Part shown: one piece after another, positions 10,020-17,535 of the stretch
Layout of the letters: each line of letters begins with the position of its first letter
How positions within the stretch are numbered: the stretch's first letter is position 1
DNA from: Aeromicrobium terrae
Lineage (GTDB): Bacteria > Actinomycetota > Actinomycetes > Propionibacteriales > Nocardioidaceae
Direction: 5' to 3'
DNA length: 64,000 bases
Assembly: GCF_008039565.1 (NCBI RefSeq)
Contig: NZ_VDUX01000007.1
Coordinates: 62,001 to 126,000 of the forward strand
Notes under the pieces: generated by a model
Database searches by the model: none
Told to the model about the DNA's origin: nothing
Seen by the model: the letters and a program-made list of their open reading frames with translations, nothing else
Position numbers and translations under genes: made by a program

Positions 10020-10805
10020 TCAAGCCCCGGTGCGGATCATGCCGGGGCTTGCTGCATGTCTGGGGGCGTAGCGTCCCGACGCCTCGGTGAGGAACAGCCC
10101 GTAGAGCGGCACGCAGGTGAGAGCGAACGCCACCAGCGGCCAGGTCTGGTCGGCGAGGCCGACGACGATCGAGACGTGCAGCAGCACGCCGAGGGCCACG
10201 GCCAGGGGGCGGAACCGGCGCGACCAGAGCGCGACCGCGATGAACAGCTCGGTGAGGACGGCCCCGATCGCCATGGCGAACGTGAGCAGCACCGGCAGGT
10301 CCCACCGCAGCCACGCGTGCAGGGGCGCGCCGGTCAGGAACGTCGTGTTCAGCTTGCTGAGCGCGGCGAACAGGTAGCAGACCGACAGCTGGCTCATCAT
10401 CAGCAGCCGCGGCCACGGGGGCGGCTCGGCCTCGCTGCGGCGCACCGCCCACGTGCGGTCCGAGCCGGCGAACGCGAGCAGGACGAGCAGGATCGTCGAG
10501 AGCAGCCGGTGGCTGCTGTACGTCTGCTGGTCCCACAGCAGGACCAGCACGTCGGTGCCGGCGAGGACGAGGGCCGCGGCGCGGGTCCGCCAGCCGAGGA
10601 CCACGGCGAGAGCCGCCAGCATCGCAGCGCCGGTGAGGACGGCCACCGACCACGTCTGCACCGGGGGCGCGGCGTCGGTCACCGGCAGCGCGAGGCGTCC
10701 GTCGGCGATCCGGGTCAGCAGGGTCCACCCCTCCGCGGCGTTCAGCAGACCGGCCAGGCCGAGCCCGATGCGGGCCAGCGCGGTGGCGCGGTCGGCGGTC
10801 AGCAC
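10020..10805 (-). CDS. HTTM domain membrane protein (gamma-carboxylase-like)
   Basis: A 261-aa polytopic membrane protein with about six to seven helices. The segment FAALSKLNTTFLTGAPLHAW matches the HTTM family, the transmembrane module related to vitamin K-dependent gamma-carboxylase; no glutamate carboxylation is implied. GTG at 10805 is chosen because it overlaps the stop of the upstream small gene by seven bases (GTGCTGA). Function in bacteria is largely unknown. It may lie at the end of the sulfate-transport transcript, 25 bases beyond cysA through its partner gene, or be a separate two-gene unit. Confidence 0.75.
   Translation of the reverse strand: MLTADRATALARIGLGLAGLLNAAEGWTLLTRIADGRLALPVTDAAPPVQTWSVAVLTGAAMLAALAVVLGWRTRAAALVLAGTDVLVLLWDQQTYSSHRLLSTILLVLLAFAGSDRTWAVRRSEAEPPPWPRLLMMSQLSVCYLFAALSKLNTTFLTGAPLHAWLRWDLPVLLTFAMAIGAVLTELFIAVALWSRRFRPLAVALGVLLHVSIVVGLADQTWPLVAFALTCVPLYGLFLTEASGRYAPRHAASPGMIRTGA
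10021..10051. terminator. Hairpin between tRNA-Leu and the HTTM gene
   Basis: Perfect 10-bp inverted repeat CAAGCCCCGG/CCGGGGCTTG with an 11-base loop, seven bases after the tRNA CCA. It overlaps the last codons and stop of the convergent HTTM gene, so it can end both transcripts. Confidence 0.6.
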
Positions 10806-11116
10806 GTCGCCCTCCGCGTGTCGCCGTTCTGGCTGACCTCCACGGTCGCGGCGTCCGGGACGTGCTTGCAGAGGTAGTCCGGCAGCGCGTCGAGCCAGGA
10901 CAGCTCCGGACGCACGATGCCGGCGAACAGGTCGGGGTCGACCCGGAGCCGGTGACCGTCGTCGTCGAGCACCGTCATCCGGACCGTCCCGAGCGCGGAG
11001 TACATCTGGAACCCACCGCGATTGGGGAGGTCGGGGGAGAACAGCGCGACGAGCGGCACCAGGACCTGGACCGCGATCGCGAGGACCACCCACCGGGGCG
11101 GCGATGACGTGCGCAC
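10799..11116 (-). CDS. Small membrane-anchored protein paired with HTTM protein
   Basis: A 105-aa protein with one N-terminal hydrophobic helix (VVLAIAVQVLVPLVALF) and a probably extracytoplasmic remainder with a single pair of cysteines (C83 region and the C-terminal residue). Not recognised as a named family. Its stop overlaps the HTTM start, so the two are translationally coupled; in other bacteria HTTM proteins often have a soluble C-terminal or partner domain, and this may be the separated partner. GTG start at 11116; 25 bases separate it from cysA. Confidence 0.65.
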   Translation of the reverse strand: MRTSSPPRWVVLAIAVQVLVPLVALFSPDLPNRGGFQMYSALGTVRMTVLDDDGHRLRVDPDLFAGIVRPELSWLDALPDYLCKHVPDAATVEVSQNGDTRRATC

Positions 11117-11141
11117 GGCACCATCGTCGCGCCGGAGAGGG

Positions 11142-12116
11142 TCAGGCGAGGCCGGTTTGCGCCACGGGCCTCCGCTCGGCCGAGGTCACGATCCAGACGC
11201 GCTGACCGACGTCGAGACCGCGCTCGTCGGCGTGGGTGCGGGTCAGGTGGACGGTCACGTGCTCGCCGCCGGCGGTGTCGATCGTGGCCCGGACGTCGAA
11301 GCCGATCCGCTTGAGCTCGGTCAGCGTGCCCTCCACCGCGGGCCCGGCGACCGGCTGGTTGAAGACGTCGATGTCGTGCGGGCGGACGGCCGAGCCGTTC
11401 AGCGTGGTCGTGGGGCCGAGGAAGCTCATCACGAAGTCGTTGGCCGGCTGGTGGTACACCTCGTCCGGCGTGCCGACCTGCTCGACGCGACCGTGGTTGA
11501 TCACCACGATCTCGTCGGCCACCTCGAGCGCCTCCTCCTGATCGTGGGTGACGAAGACGGTGGTCACCGGGATCTCGTCGTGCAGGCGGCGCAGCCAGTC
11601 GCGCAGCTCCTTGCGGACCTGGGCGTCGAGCGCGCCGAAGGGCTCGTCGAGCAGCAGCACCGACGGCTCCACCGCGAGCGCGCGGGCCAGGGCCATGCGC
11701 TGGCGCTGGCCGCCGGACAGCTGCGACGGCATCCGGTCGGCGAACTGGCTGAGGTGCACGAGCTCGAGCAGCTCCTTCACCTTGGCGTCGATGTCCGCCT
11801 TCTTGCGCTTGCGGATTTCGAGACCGAACGCGACGTTCTTGGCCACCGACATGTGCTTGAACGCGGCGTAGTGCTGGAACACGAAGCCGACGTTGCGCTT
11901 CTGCGGCGGCAGGTGGCTGGCCTCGACGCCCTCGATCTCGACGGTGCCGGAGTCGGCGGTGTCGAGGCCGGCGATGATCCGCAGGAGCGTGGACTTGCCG
12001 CCGCCCGACGGGCCGAGCAGGGCCGTGAGGTGGCCGGTGGGGAGGTCCACGGTGACGTCGTCGAGGGCGACGAAGTCGCCGAACGTCTTGGTCACGTTCG
12101 TGGCGCGGATGGACAT
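11142..12116 (-). CDS. cysA: Sulfate/thiosulfate ABC transporter ATP-binding protein CysA
   Basis: ATPase subunit (324 aa) energising sulfate import. Walker [11 protein letters not shown] loop FVFQHYAAF, signature [15 protein letters not shown], Walker [13 protein letters not shown] and switch histidine FVTHDQEEA are all present. The C-terminal 80 residues form a TOBE-like regulatory domain as in CysA. The ATG at 12116 shares a base with the cysW stop. Fourth gene of the sbp-cysT-cysW-cysA operon, which fixes the substrate assignment as sulfate or thiosulfate. Confidence 0.96.
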   Translation of the reverse strand: MSIRATNVTKTFGDFVALDDVTVDLPTGHLTALLGPSGGGKSTLLRIIAGLDTADSGTVEIEGVEASHLPPQKRNVGFVFQHYAAFKHMSVAKNVAFGLEIRKRKKADIDAKVKELLELVHLSQFADRMPSQLSGGQRQRMALARALAVEPSVLLLDEPFGALDAQVRKELRDWLRRLHDEIPVTTVFVTHDQEEALEVADEIVVINHGRVEQVGTPDEVYHQPANDFVMSFLGPTTTLNGSAVRPHDIDVFNQPVAGPAVEGTLTELKRIGFDVRATIDTAGGEHVTVHLTRTHADERGLDVGQRVWIVTSAERRPVAQTGLA

Positions 12117-12931
12117 CAGTGCTGCTCCTTCGGACGGAGGATCGCGACGACGATCAGGCAGAGCATCGCGGTGAAGGCGAGGAGGGCGGCGATCGCGTAG
12201 GCCGCCTGGTGGTCGAAGTTCTGGTACGTCTGCTCCACGGCGAGCGTCGCGGTCTGGCTCTGACCGGTGATGTTGCCGGAGACGATCTTCACCGCGCCGA
12301 ACTCGCCGATGGAGCGCGCGACGGCGAGCACCAGACCGTAGACGATCGCCCAGCGGATGCCGGGCAGCGTGATGCGCCAGAACGTCTGGAAGCCGCCGGC
12401 GCCGAGGCTGCGCGCCGCCTGCTCCTGGTCGGTGCCGATCTCCTCGAGCACCGGCGTGACCTCGCGGACGACGAGGGGCAGGGCGACGAAGACGGTCGCC
12501 ATGATCATGCCGGGGGTGGAGAAGATGACCTGGAAGCCCCAGGTGGCGAGGGTCGTGCCGAACCACCCGTCGCGCGCGTTGTAGACGAGCACGAGCGCGA
12601 GGCCGACGACCACCGGCGACACCGACAGTGGCACGTCGATCAGGACGGAGAGGATGCGGCGGCCCGGGAACCGGTAGCGCACGAGCAGCAGCGAGATCGC
12701 GACGCCGAACACCAGGTTGATGACGACCGCCCAGCCGGCGACGGTCACGGTGAGCGCGAGCGCGTGCTGCACGTCGGGCGAGGTCAGCGAGCTGAAGAAC
12801 GTGTCGATGCCGTCCTGGAACGCGCGCTTGAACACCAGGCCGGTGGGCCAGGCGACCAGCAGCACGACGTAGGTGACGACGACGCCACGCAGCACCCAGC
12901 CTCCGGCGCCGGTCCTCCGATCAGCCCTCAT
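12116..12931 (-). CDS. cysW: Sulfate ABC transporter permease CysW
   Basis: Inner-membrane permease, 271 aa, about six helices. The coupling loop with the EAA motif is visible around [20 protein letters not shown], which contacts CysA. The segment [18 protein letters not shown] is typical of CysW. Its start overlaps the cysT stop by 11 bases. It forms a heterodimer with CysT. Confidence 0.95.
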   Translation of the reverse strand: MRADRRTGAGGWVLRGVVVTYVVLLVAWPTGLVFKRAFQDGIDTFFSSLTSPDVQHALALTVTVAGWAVVINLVFGVAISLLLVRYRFPGRRILSVLIDVPLSVSPVVVGLALVLVYNARDGWFGTTLATWGFQVIFSTPGMIMATVFVALPLVVREVTPVLEEIGTDQEQAARSLGAGGFQTFWRITLPGIRWAIVYGLVLAVARSIGEFGAVKIVSGNITGQSQTATLAVEQTYQNFDHQAAYAIAALLAFTAMLCLIVVAILRPKEQH

Positions 12932-13772
12932 GACGCCTCAGCCTCCGCTGGAGCAGGTCGAGGGCGATGATTGCCAGCAGCGCCACGACGAGCAGCACGG
13001 CGCTGACCGACGCGGCCGCGGCACGGTTGCCGTTCTCGATGTAGGTGAGCACGCGGACGGACGCGACCTCGGTGTGGTTGGGGAGGTTGCCGGACAGCAG
13101 CACGAGCGAGCCGTACTCGCTGATGCCGCGGGCGAACGAGAGCGCGGCGCCGGCGGTGATGGCCGGCACCAGCGCGGGGAGGATCACGCGCCGGAACGTC
13201 GTCACGCGGCTCGCGCCGAGCGACTGGGCGGCCTCCTCGACCTCCGGCTCGAGCGCCTCGAGCACGGGCTGCACGGTGCGCACGACGAACGGCAGCGTCA
13301 CGAACGCGAGCGCGAGAAAGACCGCGAACCGGGTGTTCGCGACGTTGACGCCGACCGGGCTGTTCTGCCCGTACAGCGCCAGGAGCACGAGGCCGGCGAC
13401 GATCGTCGGGAGCGCGAACGGCACGTCGACGACGATGTCGAGCGCGCGCCGGCCCCAGAACCGGTCGCGGACGAGCACCCACGCCAGCGCGGTGCCCATG
13501 ACGACGTTGACCGCCGTGACCATCAGCGCCTGGGTGACGGTGAGGACGATCGCGGCGGCGGTCTGCGAGCTGGTGAGGACGTTCCAGAAGTCCGACCAGC
13601 CGTCAGCCGCCGCGGCAGCGACCACGGCGGCGAGAGGGATCAGGACGAGCAGGCTGAACCAGAGCGTCGAGATCCCGAGTGCGAGGGCGGACCCCGCCTG
13701 CAGCTGATCGGCAGCGGGAGTCCGCCGGGTGCGACCAGGTCTGAGCCTGGCCGCACCCGACGTGGCTACCAC
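12921..13772 (-). CDS. cysT: Sulfate ABC transporter permease CysT
   Basis: Permease partner of CysW, 283 aa. Helices begin near residue 27 (ALALGISTLWFSLLVLIPLA); the EAA loop is EEAAQSLGASRVTTFRRVIL, and ARGISEYGSLVLLSGNLP is the family segment. GTG at 13772 is preferred over a longer open frame because the frame upstream would run into sbp, because GGAAGAG sits just before it, and because the resulting length is normal for CysT. One base separates it from the sbp stop. Confidence 0.94.
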   Translation of the reverse strand: MVATSGAARLRPGRTRRTPAADQLQAGSALALGISTLWFSLLVLIPLAAVVAAAAADGWSDFWNVLTSSQTAAAIVLTVTQALMVTAVNVVMGTALAWVLVRDRFWGRRALDIVVDVPFALPTIVAGLVLLALYGQNSPVGVNVANTRFAVFLALAFVTLPFVVRTVQPVLEALEPEVEEAAQSLGASRVTTFRRVILPALVPAITAGAALSFARGISEYGSLVLLSGNLPNHTEVASVRVLTYIENGNRAAAASVSAVLLVVALLAIIALDLLQRRLRRHEG

Positions 13773-13773
13773 G

Positions 13774-14814
13774 TCAGCTCTTCCCGGACTTCGCCAGGAG
13801 CTTGGTGATGATGCCGTTCTTCTCGTCGAAGAACTTCTTGTTCGCCTCGCTCCAGCCACCGAAGTCGTCGTCGATCGTCAGCAGGGTCGTCGGCTGCGGG
13901 AACGGGTCCGACTCGCTGTTCGCGCCCTTCACCGAGACCTTGATGTCCGGGTTCAGCGGACGGAAGCCGAAGGTGGCGTAGACCTTCTGGGCCGCGTCGC
14001 TGAGCTGGTACTCCAGGAACGTCTTCGACGCCTCGCTCGCGTCCTTGGTCAGCGCGACCGGGTTCTGGATCAGCAGCGTGGTGTCCGGCACGACGTAGTC
14101 GGCGTCGAGCCCGGCCTGCTTGGCCTGGATCGCCTCGTTCTCGTAGGAGAGGAGGACGTCACCGGTGCCGCCCTGGAACGCGGTGGTCGCGTCGTGGCCG
14201 CTGCCCGGGAAGGCGACGATGTTCTTCAGCAGCTTCGTGATGAACGCGGTGGCCGAGGCGTCGCCGTCGTCCGCGCCGAGGCCCGCCGAGCCCCAGGCCG
14301 CGAGGATGTTCCACTTGGCGGAGCCGGAGGAGCCGGGGTTCGGCGAGACGATCTCGACGCCCGGCTTGGCGAGGTCGGCCCACGTCTTGAGGTTCTTCGG
14401 GTTGCCCTTGCGGACCACGAAGACCACCACGGACTGGGTGAGGATGCCCTTGTTGGCGTTGTCCTTCCAGCTGTCCGCGACGAGGCCGGCGTCGACGAGC
14501 TTCGCGACGTCGGGCTCGAGCGACAGGTGCGCCTCGTCGGCCTTCAGGCCGGCGATGACCGAGCGGGCCTGGTCGCCGGACGCGCCGTACGACTCCTTGA
14601 AGCTGATGTCCTTGCCCTCGTCGGTCTTCTTGAAGTCCGCGATGACCTTCTTGTTCGCGGTCTGCATGACCGAGAAGCCGACGATGCTGACGTTGCCCTT
14701 GGCGGAGTCGGAGTCGCCGGAGGTGTCCGCGCAGGACGCGAGGATCACCGACGCTGCCAGGAGCAGGGCTGTCACCACCGCGGGGCGACGTCGGAACGGA
14801 ACGGTCCTGTGCAT
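13774..14814 (-). CDS. sbp: Sulfate-binding lipoprotein of the ABC importer
   Basis: Extracytoplasmic solute-binding protein of 346 aa. A signal peptide ends in the lipobox LASC (about residue 25-28), so it is membrane-anchored by lipidation. Binding-fold motifs typical of the Sbp/CysP family are seen: SYGASGDQARSVIAGL, VRKGNPKNLKTWADL, and SPNPGSSGSAKWN. First gene of the importer operon and divergent from an Rrf2 regulator, consistent with sulfur-responsive control. Confidence 0.95.
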   Translation of the reverse strand: MHRTVPFRRRPAVVTALLLAASVILASCADTSGDSDSAKGNVSIVGFSVMQTANKKVIADFKKTDEGKDISFKESYGASGDQARSVIAGLKADEAHLSLEPDVAKLVDAGLVADSWKDNANKGILTQSVVVFVVRKGNPKNLKTWADLAKPGVEIVSPNPGSSGSAKWNILAAWGSAGLGADDGDASATAFITKLLKNIVAFPGSGHDATTAFQGGTGDVLLSYENEAIQAKQAGLDADYVVPDTTLLIQNPVALTKDASEASKTFLEYQLSDAAQKVYATFGFRPLNPDIKVSVKGANSESDPFPQPTTLLTIDDDFGGWSEANKKFFDEKNGIITKLLAKSGKS

Positions 14815-14863
14815 GGAGCTTCTCCTTGTGCTGGTGGGCGGCTGGGGGTGCCAAACCCGTCTA

Positions 14864-14918
14864 GATCAAGTAAAACAACTATATTGATCGACTTAGATGG
14901 TGTCTCGGGAACTGAGAC
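14864..14918. promoter_or_regulatory. Divergent control region of sulfate importer and Rrf2 gene
   Basis: Two inverted repeats lie in the 137-base gap: GATCAA (14864-14869) with TTGATC (14884-14889) around an AT-rich centre, and GTCTC (14902-14906) with GAGAC (14914-14918). The first probably overlaps the sbp promoter; the second lies 34 bases before the regulator. They are candidate sites for the adjacent Rrf2 protein. Confidence 0.5.
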
Positions 14919-14951
14919 ATCGGTCCACGCACGCTCTGAGATAGTGGGCGC

Positions 14952-15404
14952 ATGCGGGTGTCGACGAAGTCGGACTATGCGCTCCGGGCGCTGATCGAGA
15001 TCGCCCGTTCCGACGACGTCGTCTCGGCCGAGCGCATCGCGGCGAAGCAGGACATCCCGGCGACGTTCCTCCAGGCGATCCTGGCCGACCTGCGGCGAGC
15101 CGCCATCGTCGCGAGCCAGCGCGGGCAGGCGGGCGGCTGGCGGATGGCCGCCGATCCGTCGTCCGTCGCGATCGCCGACGTCATCCGCGCCGTCGACGGT
15201 CCGCTGCTCAGCGTCTACGGCCTGCGGCCGGAGAACGTGAAGTACAACGAGTCCGCCGAGGTGCTGCAGACCGTCTGGATCGCGGCGCGCAGCAGCCTGC
15301 GCGAGGTCTTCGAGACCACCACCCTCGCCCACCTGGCCGCCGGCGACCTCCCGAAGGACGTCGTCGCGCGCACGGTCGACGAGGACGCCTGGCAGACCCG
15401 CTAG
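14952..15404 (+). CDS. Rrf2 family transcriptional regulator
   Basis: A 150-aa winged-helix regulator starting MRVSTKSDYALRALIEIA, the classic Rrf2 N-terminus (recognition helix around ATFLQAILADLRRAA, then GQAGGWRMA wing). The three cysteines that bind FeS in IscR/NsrR are absent, so it more likely senses a metabolite or partner protein, as CymR does for cysteine synthesis. Divergent position from the sulfate importer suggests it represses that operon. A GATAGT box ends six bases before the ATG, implying a leaderless message. Confidence 0.9.
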   Translation: MRVSTKSDYALRALIEIARSDDVVSAERIAAKQDIPATFLQAILADLRRAAIVASQRGQAGGWRMAADPSSVAIADVIRAVDGPLLSVYGLRPENVKYNESAEVLQTVWIAARSSLREVFETTTLAHLAAGDLPKDVVARTVDEDAWQTR

Positions 15405-15456
15405 GCCCCTCGTCCTAGGCCCCGGTTGGGCCGAGCTCGGGCCCACGGGCCCTCGT

Positions 15457-15471
15457 CCCGGCACTGCCGGG
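15457..15471. terminator. Hairpin downstream of the Rrf2 gene
   Basis: CCCGGC/GCCGGG with a 3-base loop, in the gap between the convergent Rrf2 and whiB genes. No U-tract. Another GC-rich self-complementary run (GGGCCC repeats) lies just upstream. Confidence 0.4.
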
Positions 15472-15545
15472 CGGGCGACCGTGGTCGTGTTGCCGGTGCC
15501 GCGCTCCAGCCTGACGACCGGGGGGCGCCAGGACGGAGCGCGGTA

Positions 15546-15830
15546 CTAGGCGGCTCGCGTGGACTGCAACAGCTCGTGGCGCTCGGACTCGCTGAGCCCG
15601 CCCCACACGCCGTACGGCTCCTGGACGGTGAGCGCGTGCTCGCGGCACACGTCGAGCACCGGGCACCGGGCGCACAGGGCCTTGGCGGCCTCCTCGCGGC
15701 GCACCCGCCGCAGGCCGCGCTCGGCCTCGGGGGAGAAGAAGGCGTCGGGCTCGACGTCCCGGCACGCTCCCTCGTTCTGCCAGTCGTAAGACTCCATGAT
15801 CGGCATCGGCAGCCGTTTCACGTTCACCAT
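15546..15830 (-). CDS. WhiB family iron-sulfur regulator
   Basis: A 94-aa WhiB-like protein. Four cysteines typical of the [4Fe-4S] fold are present: one in NEGACRD and three in CARCPVLDVC, followed by the G(V)WGG turn (GVWGGLSESER), which contacts sigma factor region 4 in this family. ATG 15830 is preferred over ATG 15806 because GGAGAGG lies 6-7 bases upstream. WhiB subclass not assigned. Divergent from the crotonase gene; a CCCC-GAA-GGGG hairpin lies in its leader. Confidence 0.93.
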   Translation of the reverse strand: MVNVKRLPMPIMESYDWQNEGACRDVEPDAFFSPEAERGLRRVRREEAAKALCARCPVLDVCREHALTVQEPYGVWGGLSESERHELLQSTRAA

Positions 15831-15939
15831 CGTCGACCTCTCCGTCCACCCCCGAAGGGGTTGTCGCTTGGTCCCGCCCCGAAACGTTGATCTGTTCAGC
15901 AACGTAGCGGTCCCGGCGGACGGGCGCACGGGCCGCCGA

Positions 15940-15945
15940 TACCCT
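15940..15945 (+). promoter_or_regulatory. -10 box for leaderless start of crotonase gene
   Basis: TACCCT ends six bases before the GTG at 15952, the spacing expected if transcription begins at the start codon; no ribosome site is seen. Confidence 0.55.
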
Positions 15946-15951
15946 CGGTAC

Positions 15952-16755
15952 GTGACCGAACCCCGTGTACGTACCGAGATCGAGGGCCCGATCGCGTACG
16001 TCTGGCTGAACCGGCCGGACAAGCTGAACGGCATCGAGCTCGACATGCTGCAGGGCCTGCTCGACGCCGCCGCGGCCATCAAGCGCAACCGTGACGTGCG
16101 CGTCGTGATCCTGCAGGGCGCTGGGGAGTCGTTCTGCGCGGGCCTCGACTTCGCCGCCGCCGGCAAGAAGCCGTCGCGGGTCGTCCGGTTCTTCGTGCCC
16201 AACCCGTTCCGCGGAACCAACCTGTTCCAACAGGCGCTGTGGACGTGGCGCGAGCTGCCCGTCCCGGTCATCGCGGTGACGCGCGGTCACGTGTTCGGGG
16301 GCGGCTTCCAGCTCGCCGTCGCCGCCGACTTCCGGTTCACGACCCCCGACTGCCAGTGGTCGATCCTCGAGGCCAAGTGGGGCCTCGTGCCCGACATGAG
16401 CGGCACCGTGCCGCTGTCCGAGCTCGTCCCGGCCGACGTCGCCAAGCGTCTGGTGATGACCGGCGAGGTGTTCTCCGGGCAGCAGGCCGCCGACCACGGC
16501 CTCGCCACCGGCGTCGCGGACGACCCGATGAAGCCGGCCATGGAGCTGGTGGACGCGCTGGTCGCGCGGTCGCCGGACTCGGTCTCGGCGTCGAAGAAGC
16601 TGCTCAACCGCTCCCGTCGCGGCGGGCTCCGGGGTGCGTTCGGGCGCGAGCGCCGCTACCAGCTGCGCATGTTCCGCTCGCCCAACACGAAGGTCGCCCG
16701 CAAGGCCGGAATGACCAAGACGGAGCCGAATTTCGGGCCTCGTCGATTCCGTTAG
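15952..16755 (+). CDS. Crotonase/enoyl-CoA hydratase family protein
   Basis: A 267-aa crotonase-fold protein. The oxyanion-hole segments are FCAGLDF and GHVFGGGFQLAVAAD. In classical hydratases the second has glutamate where this protein has Q120; the other acid is retained in SILEAKWGLVPD. The Gln form characterises a distinct, widespread subfamily, so hydratase activity should not be assumed; isomerase or other acyl-CoA chemistry is possible. GTG 15952 is chosen from the -10 spacing and alignment to the family N-terminus. The methyltransferase gene follows after nine bases but has its own leaderless-type start. Confidence 0.9.
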   Translation: MTEPRVRTEIEGPIAYVWLNRPDKLNGIELDMLQGLLDAAAAIKRNRDVRVVILQGAGESFCAGLDFAAAGKKPSRVVRFFVPNPFRGTNLFQQALWTWRELPVPVIAVTRGHVFGGGFQLAVAADFRFTTPDCQWSILEAKWGLVPDMSGTVPLSELVPADVAKRLVMTGEVFSGQQAADHGLATGVADDPMKPAMELVDALVARSPDSVSASKKLLNRSRRGGLRGAFGRERRYQLRMFRSPNTKVARKAGMTKTEPNFGPRRFR

Positions 16756-16758
16756 GGT
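16753..16758 (+). promoter_or_regulatory. -10 box for leaderless start of methyltransferase gene
   Basis: TAGGGT, overlapping the stop codon of the crotonase gene, ends six bases before GTG 16765. Confidence 0.5.
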
Positions 16759-16764
16759 TGCCGG

Positions 16765-17535
16765 GTGACGGACGAGAAGCCCAGCAAGAAGGTCGCCGAC
16801 CAGTACGACCGGGGGTACGACTACACCAAGTACTGGGACAACCGCGACTACGAGCACGCGGCCGAGGAGATCGCCATCCGGCGGCTGCTCGACGGACGCC
16901 ACTTCGGCCGCGCCGCCGACGTCGGCGGCGGGTTCGGGCGCCTCTGCCTGCTGCTGCGTGAGTACGCCGACCACGTGACCCTGGCCGAGCCCAGCCTCAC
17001 CCAGCTCGAGGCCGCCAAGAAGGTGCTCGCGGGCACCGACGTCGAGCAGATCCAGATGCAGGCCGACGACCTCCAGTTCGACGACGCCTCGCTCGACCTC
17101 CTCACGATGGTGCGCGTCATGCACCACATCCCCGAGCCGTCGGCGGAGTTCGCGGAGATCGCCCGCGTGCTGAAGCCGGGCGCCACCGCACTCATCGAGG
17201 TCGCCAACTACGGGCACTTCAAGAACCGCCGCCGGTACAAGAAGGAGGGCAAGCCGCTGCCCACCGAGCCGGTGAGCATCCGCACCGCGCCGGCCGACGA
17301 GCCCGACGCGATCGCGTTCGTGAACCACAACATCGACACCGTGGTCGGCCAGCTGTCGTCGGCCGGACTGCACCTCGTCGACAAGCTGTCGGTGTCGAAC
17401 CTGCGCAGCGAGCGGCTGAAGAAGATGCTGCCCATGAGCGTCATGCTCGCCGCGGAGAAGGCCGCGCAGCGGCGCCTCGCCTCACGCGACTTCGGCCCGA
17501 GCATCTTCCTCGAGCTGCGCAAGAACGGTTCTTGA
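16765..17535 (+). CDS. Class I SAM-dependent methyltransferase
   Basis: A 256-aa protein with a Rossmann-like methyltransferase domain: motif I AADVGGGFGRL (about 50-60), an acidic residue in TLAEPSL at the end of strand 2, and LTMVRVMHHIPEPSAEF as the motif following strand 4. The C-terminal third is less conserved. Substrate not identifiable from sequence. The stop overlaps the first possible start codon of the FAD oxidase gene, where a repeat insertion begins. Confidence 0.9.
   Translation: MTDEKPSKKVADQYDRGYDYTKYWDNRDYEHAAEEIAIRRLLDGRHFGRAADVGGGFGRLCLLLREYADHVTLAEPSLTQLEAAKKVLAGTDVEQIQMQADDLQFDDASLDLLTMVRVMHHIPEPSAEFAEIARVLKPGATALIEVANYGHFKNRRRYKKEGKPLPTEPVSIRTAPADEPDAIAFVNHNIDTVVGQLSSAGLHLVDKLSVSNLRSERLKKMLPMSVMLAAEKAAQRRLASRDFGPSIFLELRKNGS

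Noticed and set aside
9928..10051. Integrative element at tRNA-Leu or tRNA-Ser
   Set aside because: No integrase, no direct repeat of a tRNA 3' end, no compositional break seen by eye.
10021..10051. Riboswitch or attenuator for the HTTM gene
   Set aside because: The hairpin is at the 3' end of that gene, so termination is the simpler explanation.
15415..17373. A 652-codon open frame on the minus strand
   Set aside because: Overlaps whiB, crotonase and methyltransferase genes with clear motifs; composition is that of a shadow frame.
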